The notes under the pieces were generated by a model that worked only from the letters and a program-made list of their open reading frames with translations, searched no databases and had not been told where the DNA came from. The position numbers and the translations under genes were made by a program. Of a stretch of DNA of 64,000 nucleotides, positions 33,421 through 41,721 are shown one piece after another. The stretch is from Micromonospora sp. M71_S20 (GTDB lineage Bacteria; Actinomycetota; Actinomycetes; Mycobacteriales; Micromonosporaceae), in assembly GCF_003664255.1 (NCBI RefSeq), contig NZ_RCCV01000001.1:1302001-1366000 (forward strand), written 5' to 3'. Position 1 is the stretch's first letter. Every line of letters starts with the position of its first letter.

Positions 33421-34503
33421 TCAGGGCACCAGCTCCGCCGGCAGGTGGATGCGGTCGGCGGGCACCCCGGCGGCGGGCAGCCGCAGCCGCGCGCCGGCGA
33501 GCATCGGGGGCGGGCCGCAGACGTACACGTCGTGGTCTGGGTGGTGGTGGTCGAGGGCGATCGTGAGGGCGTCGCCCTGCTCGGCGGGCTCGGCGCCGGG
33601 GTCGTGGCTGAAGGCGGGCACGACGGTCAGCCAGTCGTGGGCAGACTGGAGCTTGTCGAGGGCGGTCGCGTCGTACAGGTCCGCGAAGGTGCGCGCGCCG
33701 ACGACCAGGGTCACCCGCCGGCCGTCGGGCGCGGCGGCAACCTGCTCGACCAAGGCGCGCAGCGGCGCCAGCCCGGTGCCGCCGGCCACGAACAGCAGGT
33801 CCCGCCGCGCGGACGGGTCCAGGCGCAGGCCGGCGTCGCGCGGTGGGCCGAGGTGGAGCAGCTCGCCGGGGCGTACGTCGTGGACGAGGCTGTGGGCGAC
33901 GGCCCCGGCGGCGACGGCGCGGAGGTGCAGCTCGACTGCGCCGTCGGGGCGCGGGGCGTTGGCCGGGGAGAGCCAGCGCCAGCGGCCGGGCCGGCGCGGC
34001 GTGCAGACCGGGACCGCCTGGCCGGGCTGGAAGGGCAGGCGCTGCCAGGGGCGTACGGTCAGGATCGCGATCGTGTCGCACGGCCGGTCGTGGCCGATCA
34101 CCTCGGCGGGGCACCAGGCCGGCCCGTCATCGGCACGGGCGGCGGCGCGGCGCAGGGCCTCCGCGGCGCGGCGGCCGGCGCGCTCCCAGGCGTCGACGAG
34201 CTGCGGCGTCAACCGCGGGTGGGCGTGCCGGGCGACGGCGGCGAGCAGCGCGCCGCCGACGGTGGCGGCGTGCGGCAGCAGGCCAAGCTGGCGGTACGCG
34301 CGGCCGAGCACCGCCAGCAGCGCCGCCCGCCCGGCCGGGTCGTCGCCGCCGACCGTGAGGCGGCCGAGCGCGGCGAAGAGCAGCGGCGCGTCCCGCTCGG
34401 GCAGCAGGCCGGGGCGGCGGTCCTCCAGCGTGCACCAGAAGTCGTTGGCGCCCCCGTCGACGGCCTTGTCGACGGCTGCCTCCCAGGCGGCGGCGATGCT
34501 CAC
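33421..34503 (-). CDS. flavohaemoglobin-like oxidoreductase with degenerate globin domain
   Basis: A 360-aa protein with an N-terminal globin-like domain (~1-125) and a FAD/NAD(P)-binding ferredoxin-reductase domain (WRWLSPANAP for FAD, FVAGGTGLAPLRALV for NAD(P), YVCGPPPML near the end). In actinobacterial homologues the helix-F segment reads GRDHRKFG; here it reads GRAYRQLG, with Tyr70 at the proximal-haem-ligand His position. Haem binding is therefore doubtful, while the reductase half looks intact. GTG 34503 overlaps the upstream small globin-like gene (GTGA). Confidence 0.8.
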   Translation of the reverse strand: MSIAAAWEAAVDKAVDGGANDFWCTLEDRRPGLLPERDAPLLFAALGRLTVGGDDPAGRAALLAVLGRAYRQLGLLPHAATVGGALLAAVARHAHPRLTPQLVDAWERAGRRAAEALRRAAARADDGPAWCPAEVIGHDRPCDTIAILTVRPWQRLPFQPGQAVPVCTPRRPGRWRWLSPANAPRPDGAVELHLRAVAAGAVAHSLVHDVRPGELLHLGPPRDAGLRLDPSARRDLLFVAGGTGLAPLRALVEQVAAAPDGRRVTLVVGARTFADLYDATALDKLQSAHDWLTVVPAFSHDPGAEPAEQGDALTIALDHHHPDHDVYVCGPPPMLAGARLRLPAAGVPADRIHLPAELVP

Positions 34504-34793
34504 GCGCCCACCTCGCCGGCGAAGGCCCGGCGGGCGCGGGCGATCCGGTCGTCCGGCACGTCGAGCGCCCAGAGTACCCCCGCCAGGTAGTCGACGATCC
34601 GCCGATGCTGCTCCTCCGACAGGCCGAACCCGCGCCACGGGTCCGTCGCCGGCTGGCCGTCGACGGCCGCGGCGAGGCCCGCCGCCAGGTGCGCGCCGAG
34701 CCGCTCCAGGTCGACCCCGATGAGGTACGGCGACAGCTCCGCGTCCGCCACCACGAGCCGCAGCCACTGGCCGACCGCCTCCTGCGCGGTCAC
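34500..34793 (-). CDS. truncated-globin-like small protein lacking proximal His
   Basis: A 97-aa protein. LVVADAELSPYLIGVDLERLGAHLA and the closing VDYLAGVLWALDVPDDRI follow the truncated-haemoglobin pattern (ADPRLAPFF-GVDxxRLxAH...). The region that should hold the proximal His (AHxxLGI) reads DPWRGFGL, so the ligand is absent. GTG 34793 overlaps a short upstream ORF, and the stop overlaps the reductase start. Haem-less globins are known as sensors or scaffolds; that role here is inference. Confidence 0.6.
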   Translation of the reverse strand: MTAQEAVGQWLRLVVADAELSPYLIGVDLERLGAHLAAGLAAAVDGQPATDPWRGFGLSEEQHRRIVDYLAGVLWALDVPDDRIARARRAFAGEVGA

Positions 34794-34879
34794 GCCCAGC
34801 CACCCTGCTCGACCCGGGCTTCGGCTTCCTCTGCGGTGGCGATGGTCAGAAGCGGGATGGCGTCGGTCAGGGTGGTCAC
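34790..34879 (-). CDS. possible 29-codon leader ORF of the globin-reductase pair
   Basis: A GTG at 34879 preceded by GAGGGG opens a 29-codon frame (VTTLTDAIPLLTIATAEEAE... ending GGWA) whose TGA overlaps the GTG of the globin-like gene. Such nested overlaps suggest translational coupling. The peptide has no recognisable family. It is too short to trust on coding statistics, so comparison with relatives would decide. Confidence 0.4.
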   Translation of the reverse strand: MTTLTDAIPLLTIATAEEAEARVEQGGWA

Positions 34880-35129
34880 GTTCTTCTGCCCCTCGTGCGC
34901 GGCTGATGGAGTGGCGCCGGGGCGGGCGGGAGCGGAGCTGCGTCGTTCGGGGACCGCCGCAGTTCCGGAGCCAGCACCCGCCCCGGGCCATGCGTTTCAG
35001 CTTCCTGGCCCGGGTGATCGGTAACTACAGCGTTCGAGGGGCCGAAATGGCGCAGAAATGAGGCACGCGAGTACCCACGTCACCAACGGGCTGTTACTAC
35101 AGTGACGACATACGGAGGGGAGTAGCTTC

Positions 35130-36380
35130 GTGGCGCTGAAGCGACACCGGCTGTGCCAGCGGCGTAAGGCGCTCGGTTTCAGTCAGGAGCGACTGGCCGA
35201 GACACTCGGGGTGGAGCGGTCAACGGTGGTTCGTTGGGAAAGCGCCGAAACCGACCCGCAGCCGTGGCATCGGAGCCGGATCGCTTCGGCGCTTTGGATC
35301 ACTCTCGAACAGCTCGACGAGATGCTCATAGACGTGTCAGTGGCGAAGCGTCGAGGAAAGACCATGGGCAAGGACATCCACAGTCCCGCACCGGTAACGA
35401 CCCGCGCAGAACTTCTTACTGGCCTGCGCGCCTTCCTCGCTAGTTACATACCTGGCCAATCTGCTGAACCGGCGCGCTCCCTCGCTGAAGTACGTAGAGG
35501 CGTGGGCCGAGTCCACAACCTCTACCAGCGCGCGAGCTACCGATCCACGGCTCGCCTGCTGCCGGAAGTACTCGGCCAGGCCACCGATTTAGCAGGGCAG
35601 GCATCAACTGCCGAACGCACCAGCGCGTTCCGGCTGCTCGCCGCCGCCTACCTGGCGGCTTCGAAGCTCGCGGCCAAGGTGGGAGACGGGGACACGGCCT
35701 TGTTGGCGGCAGATCGGGCGTCGATATCGGCAGGACTCGCTGGCGATCGTGCTTTGGCGGGTATCGCGGCCTACCAGGCAGCATGCGGGCTCCTGCGACT
35801 GCCCGGGAAAGGGGGCGCTGCTGAGCAGGTCACCCAAACCAGCATCGCGCGGCTGGCCTCAGGGACGCAGACGGTCACCCCTGACCTTCTCTCGGCACGA
35901 GGCGCTTTGTTGCTCCTGGCTGCGGTCATCGCCGCTGGCCGGGGCAGCCCGAAAGAAGCCGATCGAAATCTCGCCGATGCCGGCACGCTGGCCAGGAAGC
36001 TCGGATCGGACCGCAACTGCCTCTGGACCGGCTTCGGTCCTACCAATGTCGCCATCCACACCGTTTCGGCGGCGATTCGCGCCGGAAACGCTAGCCGCGC
36101 CGTCGAAGTTGGGAGCCGGCTTGACACCTCACGTCTACCAACGGTCCTTGTCGGCCGGCGCGCCCAGGTGCATGTCGACCTTGCTGCGGCAGCGATGATG
36201 GGATCGCTGAACCAGGCCGCCGCGGTGCTCCACCTGATCGAGGCCGAGCGAGTCGCCGCAGAGGTGGTACACACCAGCATCCAGGCGCGCGAGTTGCTGC
36301 GTGAGCTGCTGTCAAAGGAGCGGCGTCCTACCATGCCAGGGCTTCGACCGCTGGCTGAGCGGGCGGGGCTGCTGGTGTGA
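35130..36380 (+). CDS. XRE-family regulator with TPR-like C-terminal domain
   Basis: A 416-aa protein. The N-terminal HTH (RRKALGFSQERLAETLGVERSTVVRWESAE) is a clear XRE/Cro fold. The long C-terminal helical part (ATDLAGQASTAERTSAFRLLAAAY and so on) resembles TPR-like sensor regions of actinobacterial regulators such as the BldD/NsdA-like groups. GTG 35130 follows GGAGGGG. It overlaps the flavoprotein gene by GTGA. Codon use includes many A/T-ending codons, unlike neighbouring core genes, suggesting recent acquisition. It probably regulates the genes to its right. Confidence 0.88.
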   Translation: MALKRHRLCQRRKALGFSQERLAETLGVERSTVVRWESAETDPQPWHRSRIASALWITLEQLDEMLIDVSVAKRRGKTMGKDIHSPAPVTTRAELLTGLRAFLASYIPGQSAEPARSLAEVRRGVGRVHNLYQRASYRSTARLLPEVLGQATDLAGQASTAERTSAFRLLAAAYLAASKLAAKVGDGDTALLAADRASISAGLAGDRALAGIAAYQAACGLLRLPGKGGAAEQVTQTSIARLASGTQTVTPDLLSARGALLLLAAVIAAGRGSPKEADRNLADAGTLARKLGSDRNCLWTGFGPTNVAIHTVSAAIRAGNASRAVEVGSRLDTSRLPTVLVGRRAQVHVDLAAAAMMGSLNQAAAVLHLIEAERVAAEVVHTSIQARELLRELLSKERRPTMPGLRPLAERAGLLV

Positions 36381-36868
36381 GCAGGCGGCCGGTGATAGCG
36401 CTCGTTGTCTGCGCCGCTCCGCCAGCGCTGCGCATCAGGGAACTCATCGACCTGCTGATGGGGGAAGGTTGGAGCGTCTGCGTCACCGCTACGCCAACCG
36501 CAGCCAGTTGGATCGATCTGGATGCCCTCGCCTATCAGACGGGGCACCCAATTCGGGTGAATTGGCGGCTACCCGGTGAATCGGAGCCTCACCCCACCGC
36601 TGACGTGGCCGTCGTCGCGCCAGCCACCTTCAACGTCATGAACAAGTGGGCACACGGCATCAACGACACTCCCGCCCTTGGCGTCCTCAACCAGTCGCTG
36701 GGCGCAGGACTGCCCGTCTACGCCTTTCCAAACGTCAAAGCAGAACTCGCGGGCCATCCGGCCTATGCCACGAGCATCGAAAGGTTGAGTCACGCGGGAA
36801 CCATCATCGTCGATCTCGATGCCGACTTGGACTGGCGAGTCGTGACGCGGACGGTCGCGTTTGCATGA
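36377..36868 (+). CDS. flavoprotein (PPC-decarboxylase/HFCD superfamily-like)
   Basis: A 163-aa Rossmann-like flavoprotein: VIALVVCAAPPALRIRELIDLL, then ADVAVVAPATFNVMNKWAHGIND, the last being the conserved FMN-binding VAPAT-N-KwAhGI(N/A)D region of the HFCD family. It lacks a DFP partner domain. It is translationally coupled to the XRE gene. This regulator-flavoprotein pairing is common in Streptomyces and Micromonospora, sometimes near defence or mobile genes; a signalling role is inference. Confidence 0.85.
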   Translation: MSRRPVIALVVCAAPPALRIRELIDLLMGEGWSVCVTATPTAASWIDLDALAYQTGHPIRVNWRLPGESEPHPTADVAVVAPATFNVMNKWAHGINDTPALGVLNQSLGAGLPVYAFPNVKAELAGHPAYATSIERLSHAGTIIVDLDADLDWRVVTRTVAFA

Positions 36869-36948
36869 GCCTGTCGTAGACCCGACACCAGCCGCGCGCG
36901 GCGTGGCAGAGGGCAGCGTCGTACGGCGAGGACAGTTACCTTGCCCGG

Positions 36949-39900
36949 GTGACGGATCTTGAGCGGGGCATCTACGAGCACCTCATCACCCGTGCGCTAG
37001 CCGACCGGCTCCAGCACGTCGACCCCGCTCTCGTCCAGCACCACAAGCTCGACCCCGCCGACGCACCAGACACCCTCGCCCGTCACATCGCCGCCCTGGC
37101 CCACCGAGCCCTGCACGCCGTCCCTAGCGGCGACGACAAGCTCCACCGCCAGATCGATCTCGCCAACCGCATCGCGGACGCCATCGCCGCCGAAAGCCCG
37201 CAGGCGTCGACGGCACAGGACCAGGTGACCGATGCCAAGCACCTCCTGCACGCCATCGCCGCCCCACCCACCCCACCGGCGCAACCAGCCTTCCCCCAAC
37301 GCCCCACCACCCCCCTCTCCACCGGTGCCCTACTGGTCAACGGCCGCCACCAGCCCCGCATCGGCCACGAGGTCACCCACGAGATGGCGTCGGCAGAGCA
37401 GGTCGACCTCCTCTGCGCGTTCATCAAGTGGTACGGCCTGCGCATCGTCGAGCCCGCCATCCGCGAGCTGATCGCTAGGGGCGGCAAGCTGCGCGTCATC
37501 ACCACGACCTACCTGGGCGCGACCGATCAGCGGGCCCTCGACCGGCTCGCCGAGCTGGGCGCCGAGATCAAGGTGTCCTACGAGACCAGGACCACCCGGC
37601 TGCACGCCAAGGCGTGGCTGTTCCGCCGCAACAACGGCATGACCACCGCGTACGTCGGCTCGTCGAACCTGTCGAAGTCCGCGCTAATCGACGGCGTGGA
37701 GTGGAACGTGCGTGTCTCCAACGTCGAGCAGCCGCACGTCATCGACACGTTCACCGCCACGTTCGAGGACTACTGGAACGACCCGGCGTTCGAGGACTAC
37801 GACGCCAGCAGGGATGCGGAGCGGCTGCGGAACGCCCTCAGCGGGGAGCGGCGCGAGGACTCGCCGACGCAGATCGCCAATCTGGACGTGCGGCCGTACC
37901 CGTACCAGGCGGAGATCCTCGCCGACCTGGACGCCGAGCGGCAGGTGCACGGCCGGCACCGGAACCTGGTGGTGATGGCGACCGGCACCGGCAAGACGGT
38001 CGTCGCCGCGCTGGACTTCCGGCGCCTGCACCGCAAGAACCAGGTCGACTCGCTGCTCTTCGTCGCCCACCAGGAGCAGATCCTCACCCAGAGCCTGGCG
38101 ACGTTCCGGCAGGTGATGCTCGACGGCAGCTTCGGCGAGACGCTGGTCGGGGGCAAAACCCCGACCAGGTGGCGGCACGTCTTCGCCTCCATCCAGTCGC
38201 TGCATCGGCGGGAGATCGACCCCGAGGCGTACGACATGGTGATCGTCGACGAGTTCCACCACGCGGAGGCACCGACGTACGCCCGGCTGTTGGAGCGGCT
38301 TCAGCCGCGCGTACTGCTGGGGCTGACGGCGACCCCCGACCGCGCCGACGGTCGGGATGTGCGGCGGTGGTTCGACGGCCGCGTGGCGGTGGAGCTGCAC
38401 CTCTGGGAGGCGTTGGAGCGGCAGTTGCTCGCGCCGTTCCAGTACTTCGGGCTGCACGACGACGTAGACCTGTCGCGCCTGCGCTGGAAGCGCGGCCAGG
38501 GGTACGACGTCGGCGAACTTGACGGCCTCTACACCGGCAACGACGCGCGGGCGCGGCTGGTGTTGAAGGCGGTGCGCGACACGGTCGACGTGGACCGGAT
38601 GCGGGCGCTCGGGTTCTGCGTGAGCATCGCCCACGCCCGGTTCATGGCGGAGTGGTTCACCCGGTACGGCGTGCCGTCGGCGGCGGTGACCTCTCACGTG
38701 GATCGACTCGCCCAGCATGATCTGCTGCGGGAGTTCAAGGCCGGCAAGCTGCGGGTGCTCTTCACCGTGGACCTGTTCAACGAGGGCGTCGACCTGCCGA
38801 TGGTCGACACGATCCTGATGCTGCGGCCCACCGAGAGCGCCACGATCTTCCTCCAGCAACTCGGCCGAGGGCTGCGCCTGGACGACGACAAGCCCTGCCT
38901 GACGGTGCTCGACTTCATCGGCGGGCAGCACGCCAACTTCCGCTTCGACCTGCGCTGGCGCGCCCTGACCGGGGTCAGCCGCCGGGAGATCAGGGACGCC
39001 GTCGAGCAGGACTTCCCGTCGCTACCCAGCGGCTGCCACATCCAGTTGGACCCGGTCGCCCGCAAGGTCGTGCTCGACAACCTGCGTACCGTCATGCCGA
39101 CGTCGAAGAACGGCCTGCTGGCGGAACTGCGGCACCTCGGGGACGTCAGCCTCGCCGGGTTCCTGCGGGAGACCGACGTGGAGGTCGAGGACGTGTACCG
39201 GTCGGCGACCATCGGCGGGTGGACCGGGCTGCGGCGGCTCGCCGGGCTGGAGTCGTCGACGCCGGGGCCGGACGACCGGGAGTTGGGCCGGGCCATCGGG
39301 CGGATGCTGCACCTCGACGACCCAGACCGCCTCGACCTGCTGACCCGGGTGGCGGCGGGCCAGCGGCCGGCGTCCGGGCGGCTCTGGGACATGCTGCACT
39401 TCGACCTGTGGGGGCCGAACGCGCCGCTGACCTCGCGGAACGAGCGGCTAGCGCGGCTCTGGGCGGAGCCGGCCCGCTGCGCCGAGCTGCGGCAGGTGGC
39501 CGAGGTGCTGCGCGAACGGATCCACCGGGTCACGCCACAGCCGCTGTCGGCTGAGGTGCCGCTGCGGGTGCACGCCCGCTACAGCCGCAACGAGGCGTGC
39601 GCCGCCTTCGGCATGCCGAACCCGGGATCGCTGCGGGAGGGCGTGAAGTGGCTGCCCGACGCCCAGGCGGACCTCTTCTTCGTCACCCTGGTCAAGTCGG
39701 AGGCGCACTACTCCCCCACCACCATGTACGCCGACCGGGCCATCACCGACAGCCTGTTCCAGTGGGAGTCGCAGAGCACCACGTCGTCGGCCTCGGCGAC
39801 CGGCCAACGCTACGTCCACCACGCCTCGCGCGGCTCGACCGTGCACCTCTTCGTACGGGAGACCCGGAACGCAGACCGGGACCTGGGCGCGCCGGCCTAC

Positions 39901-40023
39901 CTCTACGCCGGCCCGATGACCTACCAGGAGCACACCGGCGACCGGCCCATGCGCATCATCTGGCGGCTGGCACACGCCCTCCCCGCCGACGTGTACGCCA
40001 CCGCCCGAGCGATCGCCGCATGA
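36949..40023 (+). CDS. PLD-nuclease/SF2 helicase/DUF3427 fusion
   Basis: A 1024-aa protein. A helical N-terminal domain (~1-110) is followed by a Pro-rich linker, a phospholipase-D-like nuclease domain with LHAKAWLF at ~218 and GSSNLSKSAL, an SF2 helicase core with Walker A ATGTGKT at ~344-350 and DEFHH at ~434 (DEAH variant), motif VI QQLGRGLR, and a DUF3427 C-terminal domain. It may cut and unwind foreign DNA; this family recurs in defence islands. GTG 36949 gives the typical N terminus. Codon use here is fully GC-rich, unlike the genes on both sides. Confidence 0.9.
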   Translation: MTDLERGIYEHLITRALADRLQHVDPALVQHHKLDPADAPDTLARHIAALAHRALHAVPSGDDKLHRQIDLANRIADAIAAESPQASTAQDQVTDAKHLLHAIAAPPTPPAQPAFPQRPTTPLSTGALLVNGRHQPRIGHEVTHEMASAEQVDLLCAFIKWYGLRIVEPAIRELIARGGKLRVITTTYLGATDQRALDRLAELGAEIKVSYETRTTRLHAKAWLFRRNNGMTTAYVGSSNLSKSALIDGVEWNVRVSNVEQPHVIDTFTATFEDYWNDPAFEDYDASRDAERLRNALSGERREDSPTQIANLDVRPYPYQAEILADLDAERQVHGRHRNLVVMATGTGKTVVAALDFRRLHRKNQVDSLLFVAHQEQILTQSLATFRQVMLDGSFGETLVGGKTPTRWRHVFASIQSLHRREIDPEAYDMVIVDEFHHAEAPTYARLLERLQPRVLLGLTATPDRADGRDVRRWFDGRVAVELHLWEALERQLLAPFQYFGLHDDVDLSRLRWKRGQGYDVGELDGLYTGNDARARLVLKAVRDTVDVDRMRALGFCVSIAHARFMAEWFTRYGVPSAAVTSHVDRLAQHDLLREFKAGKLRVLFTVDLFNEGVDLPMVDTILMLRPTESATIFLQQLGRGLRLDDDKPCLTVLDFIGGQHANFRFDLRWRALTGVSRREIRDAVEQDFPSLPSGCHIQLDPVARKVVLDNLRTVMPTSKNGLLAELRHLGDVSLAGFLRETDVEVEDVYRSATIGGWTGLRRLAGLESSTPGPDDRELGRAIGRMLHLDDPDRLDLLTRVAAGQRPASGRLWDMLHFDLWGPNAPLTSRNERLARLWAEPARCAELRQVAEVLRERIHRVTPQPLSAEVPLRVHARYSRNEACAAFGMPNPGSLREGVKWLPDAQADLFFVTLVKSEAHYSPTTMYADRAITDSLFQWESQSTTSSASATGQRYVHHASRGSTVHLFVRETRNADRDLGAPAYLYAGPMTYQEHTGDRPMRIIWRLAHALPADVYATARAIAA

Positions 40024-40164
40024 CGGCGGGCCGGGAGATTTTGGATCGGCTCACCTCGCTACGGCTTCATCAGCCGATAGGCCCGTTTCGCCACCATCGA
40101 CCGGCCCGAATGGTTCTCGATCAACCTCGATGGGGCATTCCGCGCACGCTTTTATTCAACCAGG

Positions 40165-41721
40165 ATGGCCGACATGACGAGGGCACCGATCGATGCGATG
40201 GCCGGATCCGCCGGCTCACGATCGCTAGTCGAGGGGCCGGCCTGGTGTGACCCGGGTCTGCTTGCCCGCGCCGGCCGGTACCCGCTTGCCGTGGAAGCCC
40301 CGGTGATGGCCGCCGTCGACATGCTCGTCCCCGGCGTTTCCACGGTGACCCGCTACGCCCGCTACTACAGCCTCTACTGGGCCTTCGCTGCCCACGCCGA
40401 GGAAGCCGGCTTGGACCGCGACGCCTGCCGACGACTGGTCCGCCGGGCCGAGGTTGGCATGGCGCGAATCTCCCAGGCGTACGACGAACACGACCACCCG
40501 CTCGGCCTGGCGCACGGGGTGGATGCGGTAGCGCGGCTCGGCCCCGACGAGGGCACCGAGTTCTCAGTGGCCGACGCTACCGGTTCCCGCTCCTACTCGC
40601 CGCGTGCCTGGGGATTCTGGTCGCAGTACAACGGACCTAGCGGGGCACTCGGCACGGTCGCGATGGACGGCGGCGCGCTGCGCCCTGGGCGGCACCCCTG
40701 CCCACCTCAGATCACCGAGATGTACGCCCCGCTGATCGCCGCCGCCGACCGTGGCCCCGGCCTCTCTCTCCCATCGGTGGCGCTCGGCCGGCTGAGCCTC
40801 CAGCAGGACGACGACACGCCTGACCTCGAACCGCTCGGCGGCGTGCTCAGCGCGACCATCGAGGGCCGCCACGACCCGGAGGCGTGGACCGGCGACGACC
40901 GGACCAGACGCGCAACGCTACGCATTTTGGCCCGGTCCTGGCAGCTCAATCCCGACGCGGAGACCTGGCTAGCGGCGTTCGCGGCCGGCGTCGCCTACGG
41001 GTCGGCGGCCCGCGAGGACCCGCTACTCGCTGGCGAGGAACGCACCGCCGCGTGGCGGGGCGTGGTGCTTCGGCACCACTCCGTCGGCGCATGGCGGCAC
41101 CTCTGGGCAGCGCTAGTCAACGAGGTCCGCAATGCGGAGAATGCCTCCCGGGGCTACCTGCACGATTGGATCGCCGGGCAGCTGCCTGGCGGCACCGTCG
41201 CCGATTTCGAGGCCGGCCTACCCTCCGTCGTCGATGGACATGGCGACCCGACGCCGGCCGAGGACGCGCTAGTCGCTGACGACGCTGGCGTCGTCACCGA
41301 CGTGGCATTGCTGCTATTGGGAGCCCGCCGACTCGACTCGTTGACCGGCCTTACCCTGCGGACCTTCAAGGGGCGCAGACCCACCTATCTCGATCCCACC
41401 TGGGTGGCCCAGCTACGGCGGGAGTTCGCGCAGCGCCCAGTCGCCGATCTGGGACGACGGCTCGTCGATGACATGCTCGCCCAGTCGCGGCGGGTAGCGC
41501 TGCGGAAGGTGGCGTTCAATTCGGACGGCACCATCTCACTGTTCAGCCGGCTACACGAACGCAATGGGGTGTACTTCGCTGATTCGTCGGAGGGCAGCGG
41601 CAACATCGGCCTGCGTGTCCACCAGCTCGCCGAGATCGCGGTACAGGTCGGTCTACTCAGCGCAGAGCCCGAGGATCCGGTGACCCCGTGGGGGCGGCAA
41701 CTTTTGGACGTGCCCGCATGA
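40165..41721 (+). CDS. unrecognised 518-aa protein, possibly DUF6361-like
   Basis: A 518-aa soluble protein. The early LVPGVSTVTRYARYYSLYWAF segment has a PGxSTxxxxxRYxxxxxW pattern resembling DUF6361-type proteins found with PLD and helicase genes, but the match is distant. A central region (LAAGVAYGSAAR; LRHHSVGAWRHLWAAL) and a C-terminal region (VTDVALLLLGARRLDSLTGL; WVAQLRREFAQR) are helical. The start codon of the next gene overlaps its stop (ATGA). It lies 141 bases after the helicase and probably belongs to the same unit. No catalytic motif is evident. Confidence 0.78.
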   Translation: MADMTRAPIDAMAGSAGSRSLVEGPAWCDPGLLARAGRYPLAVEAPVMAAVDMLVPGVSTVTRYARYYSLYWAFAAHAEEAGLDRDACRRLVRRAEVGMARISQAYDEHDHPLGLAHGVDAVARLGPDEGTEFSVADATGSRSYSPRAWGFWSQYNGPSGALGTVAMDGGALRPGRHPCPPQITEMYAPLIAAADRGPGLSLPSVALGRLSLQQDDDTPDLEPLGGVLSATIEGRHDPEAWTGDDRTRRATLRILARSWQLNPDAETWLAAFAAGVAYGSAAREDPLLAGEERTAAWRGVVLRHHSVGAWRHLWAALVNEVRNAENASRGYLHDWIAGQLPGGTVADFEAGLPSVVDGHGDPTPAEDALVADDAGVVTDVALLLLGARRLDSLTGLTLRTFKGRRPTYLDPTWVAQLRREFAQRPVADLGRRLVDDMLAQSRRVALRKVAFNSDGTISLFSRLHERNGVYFADSSEGSGNIGLRVHQLAEIAVQVGLLSAEPEDPVTPWGRQLLDVPA

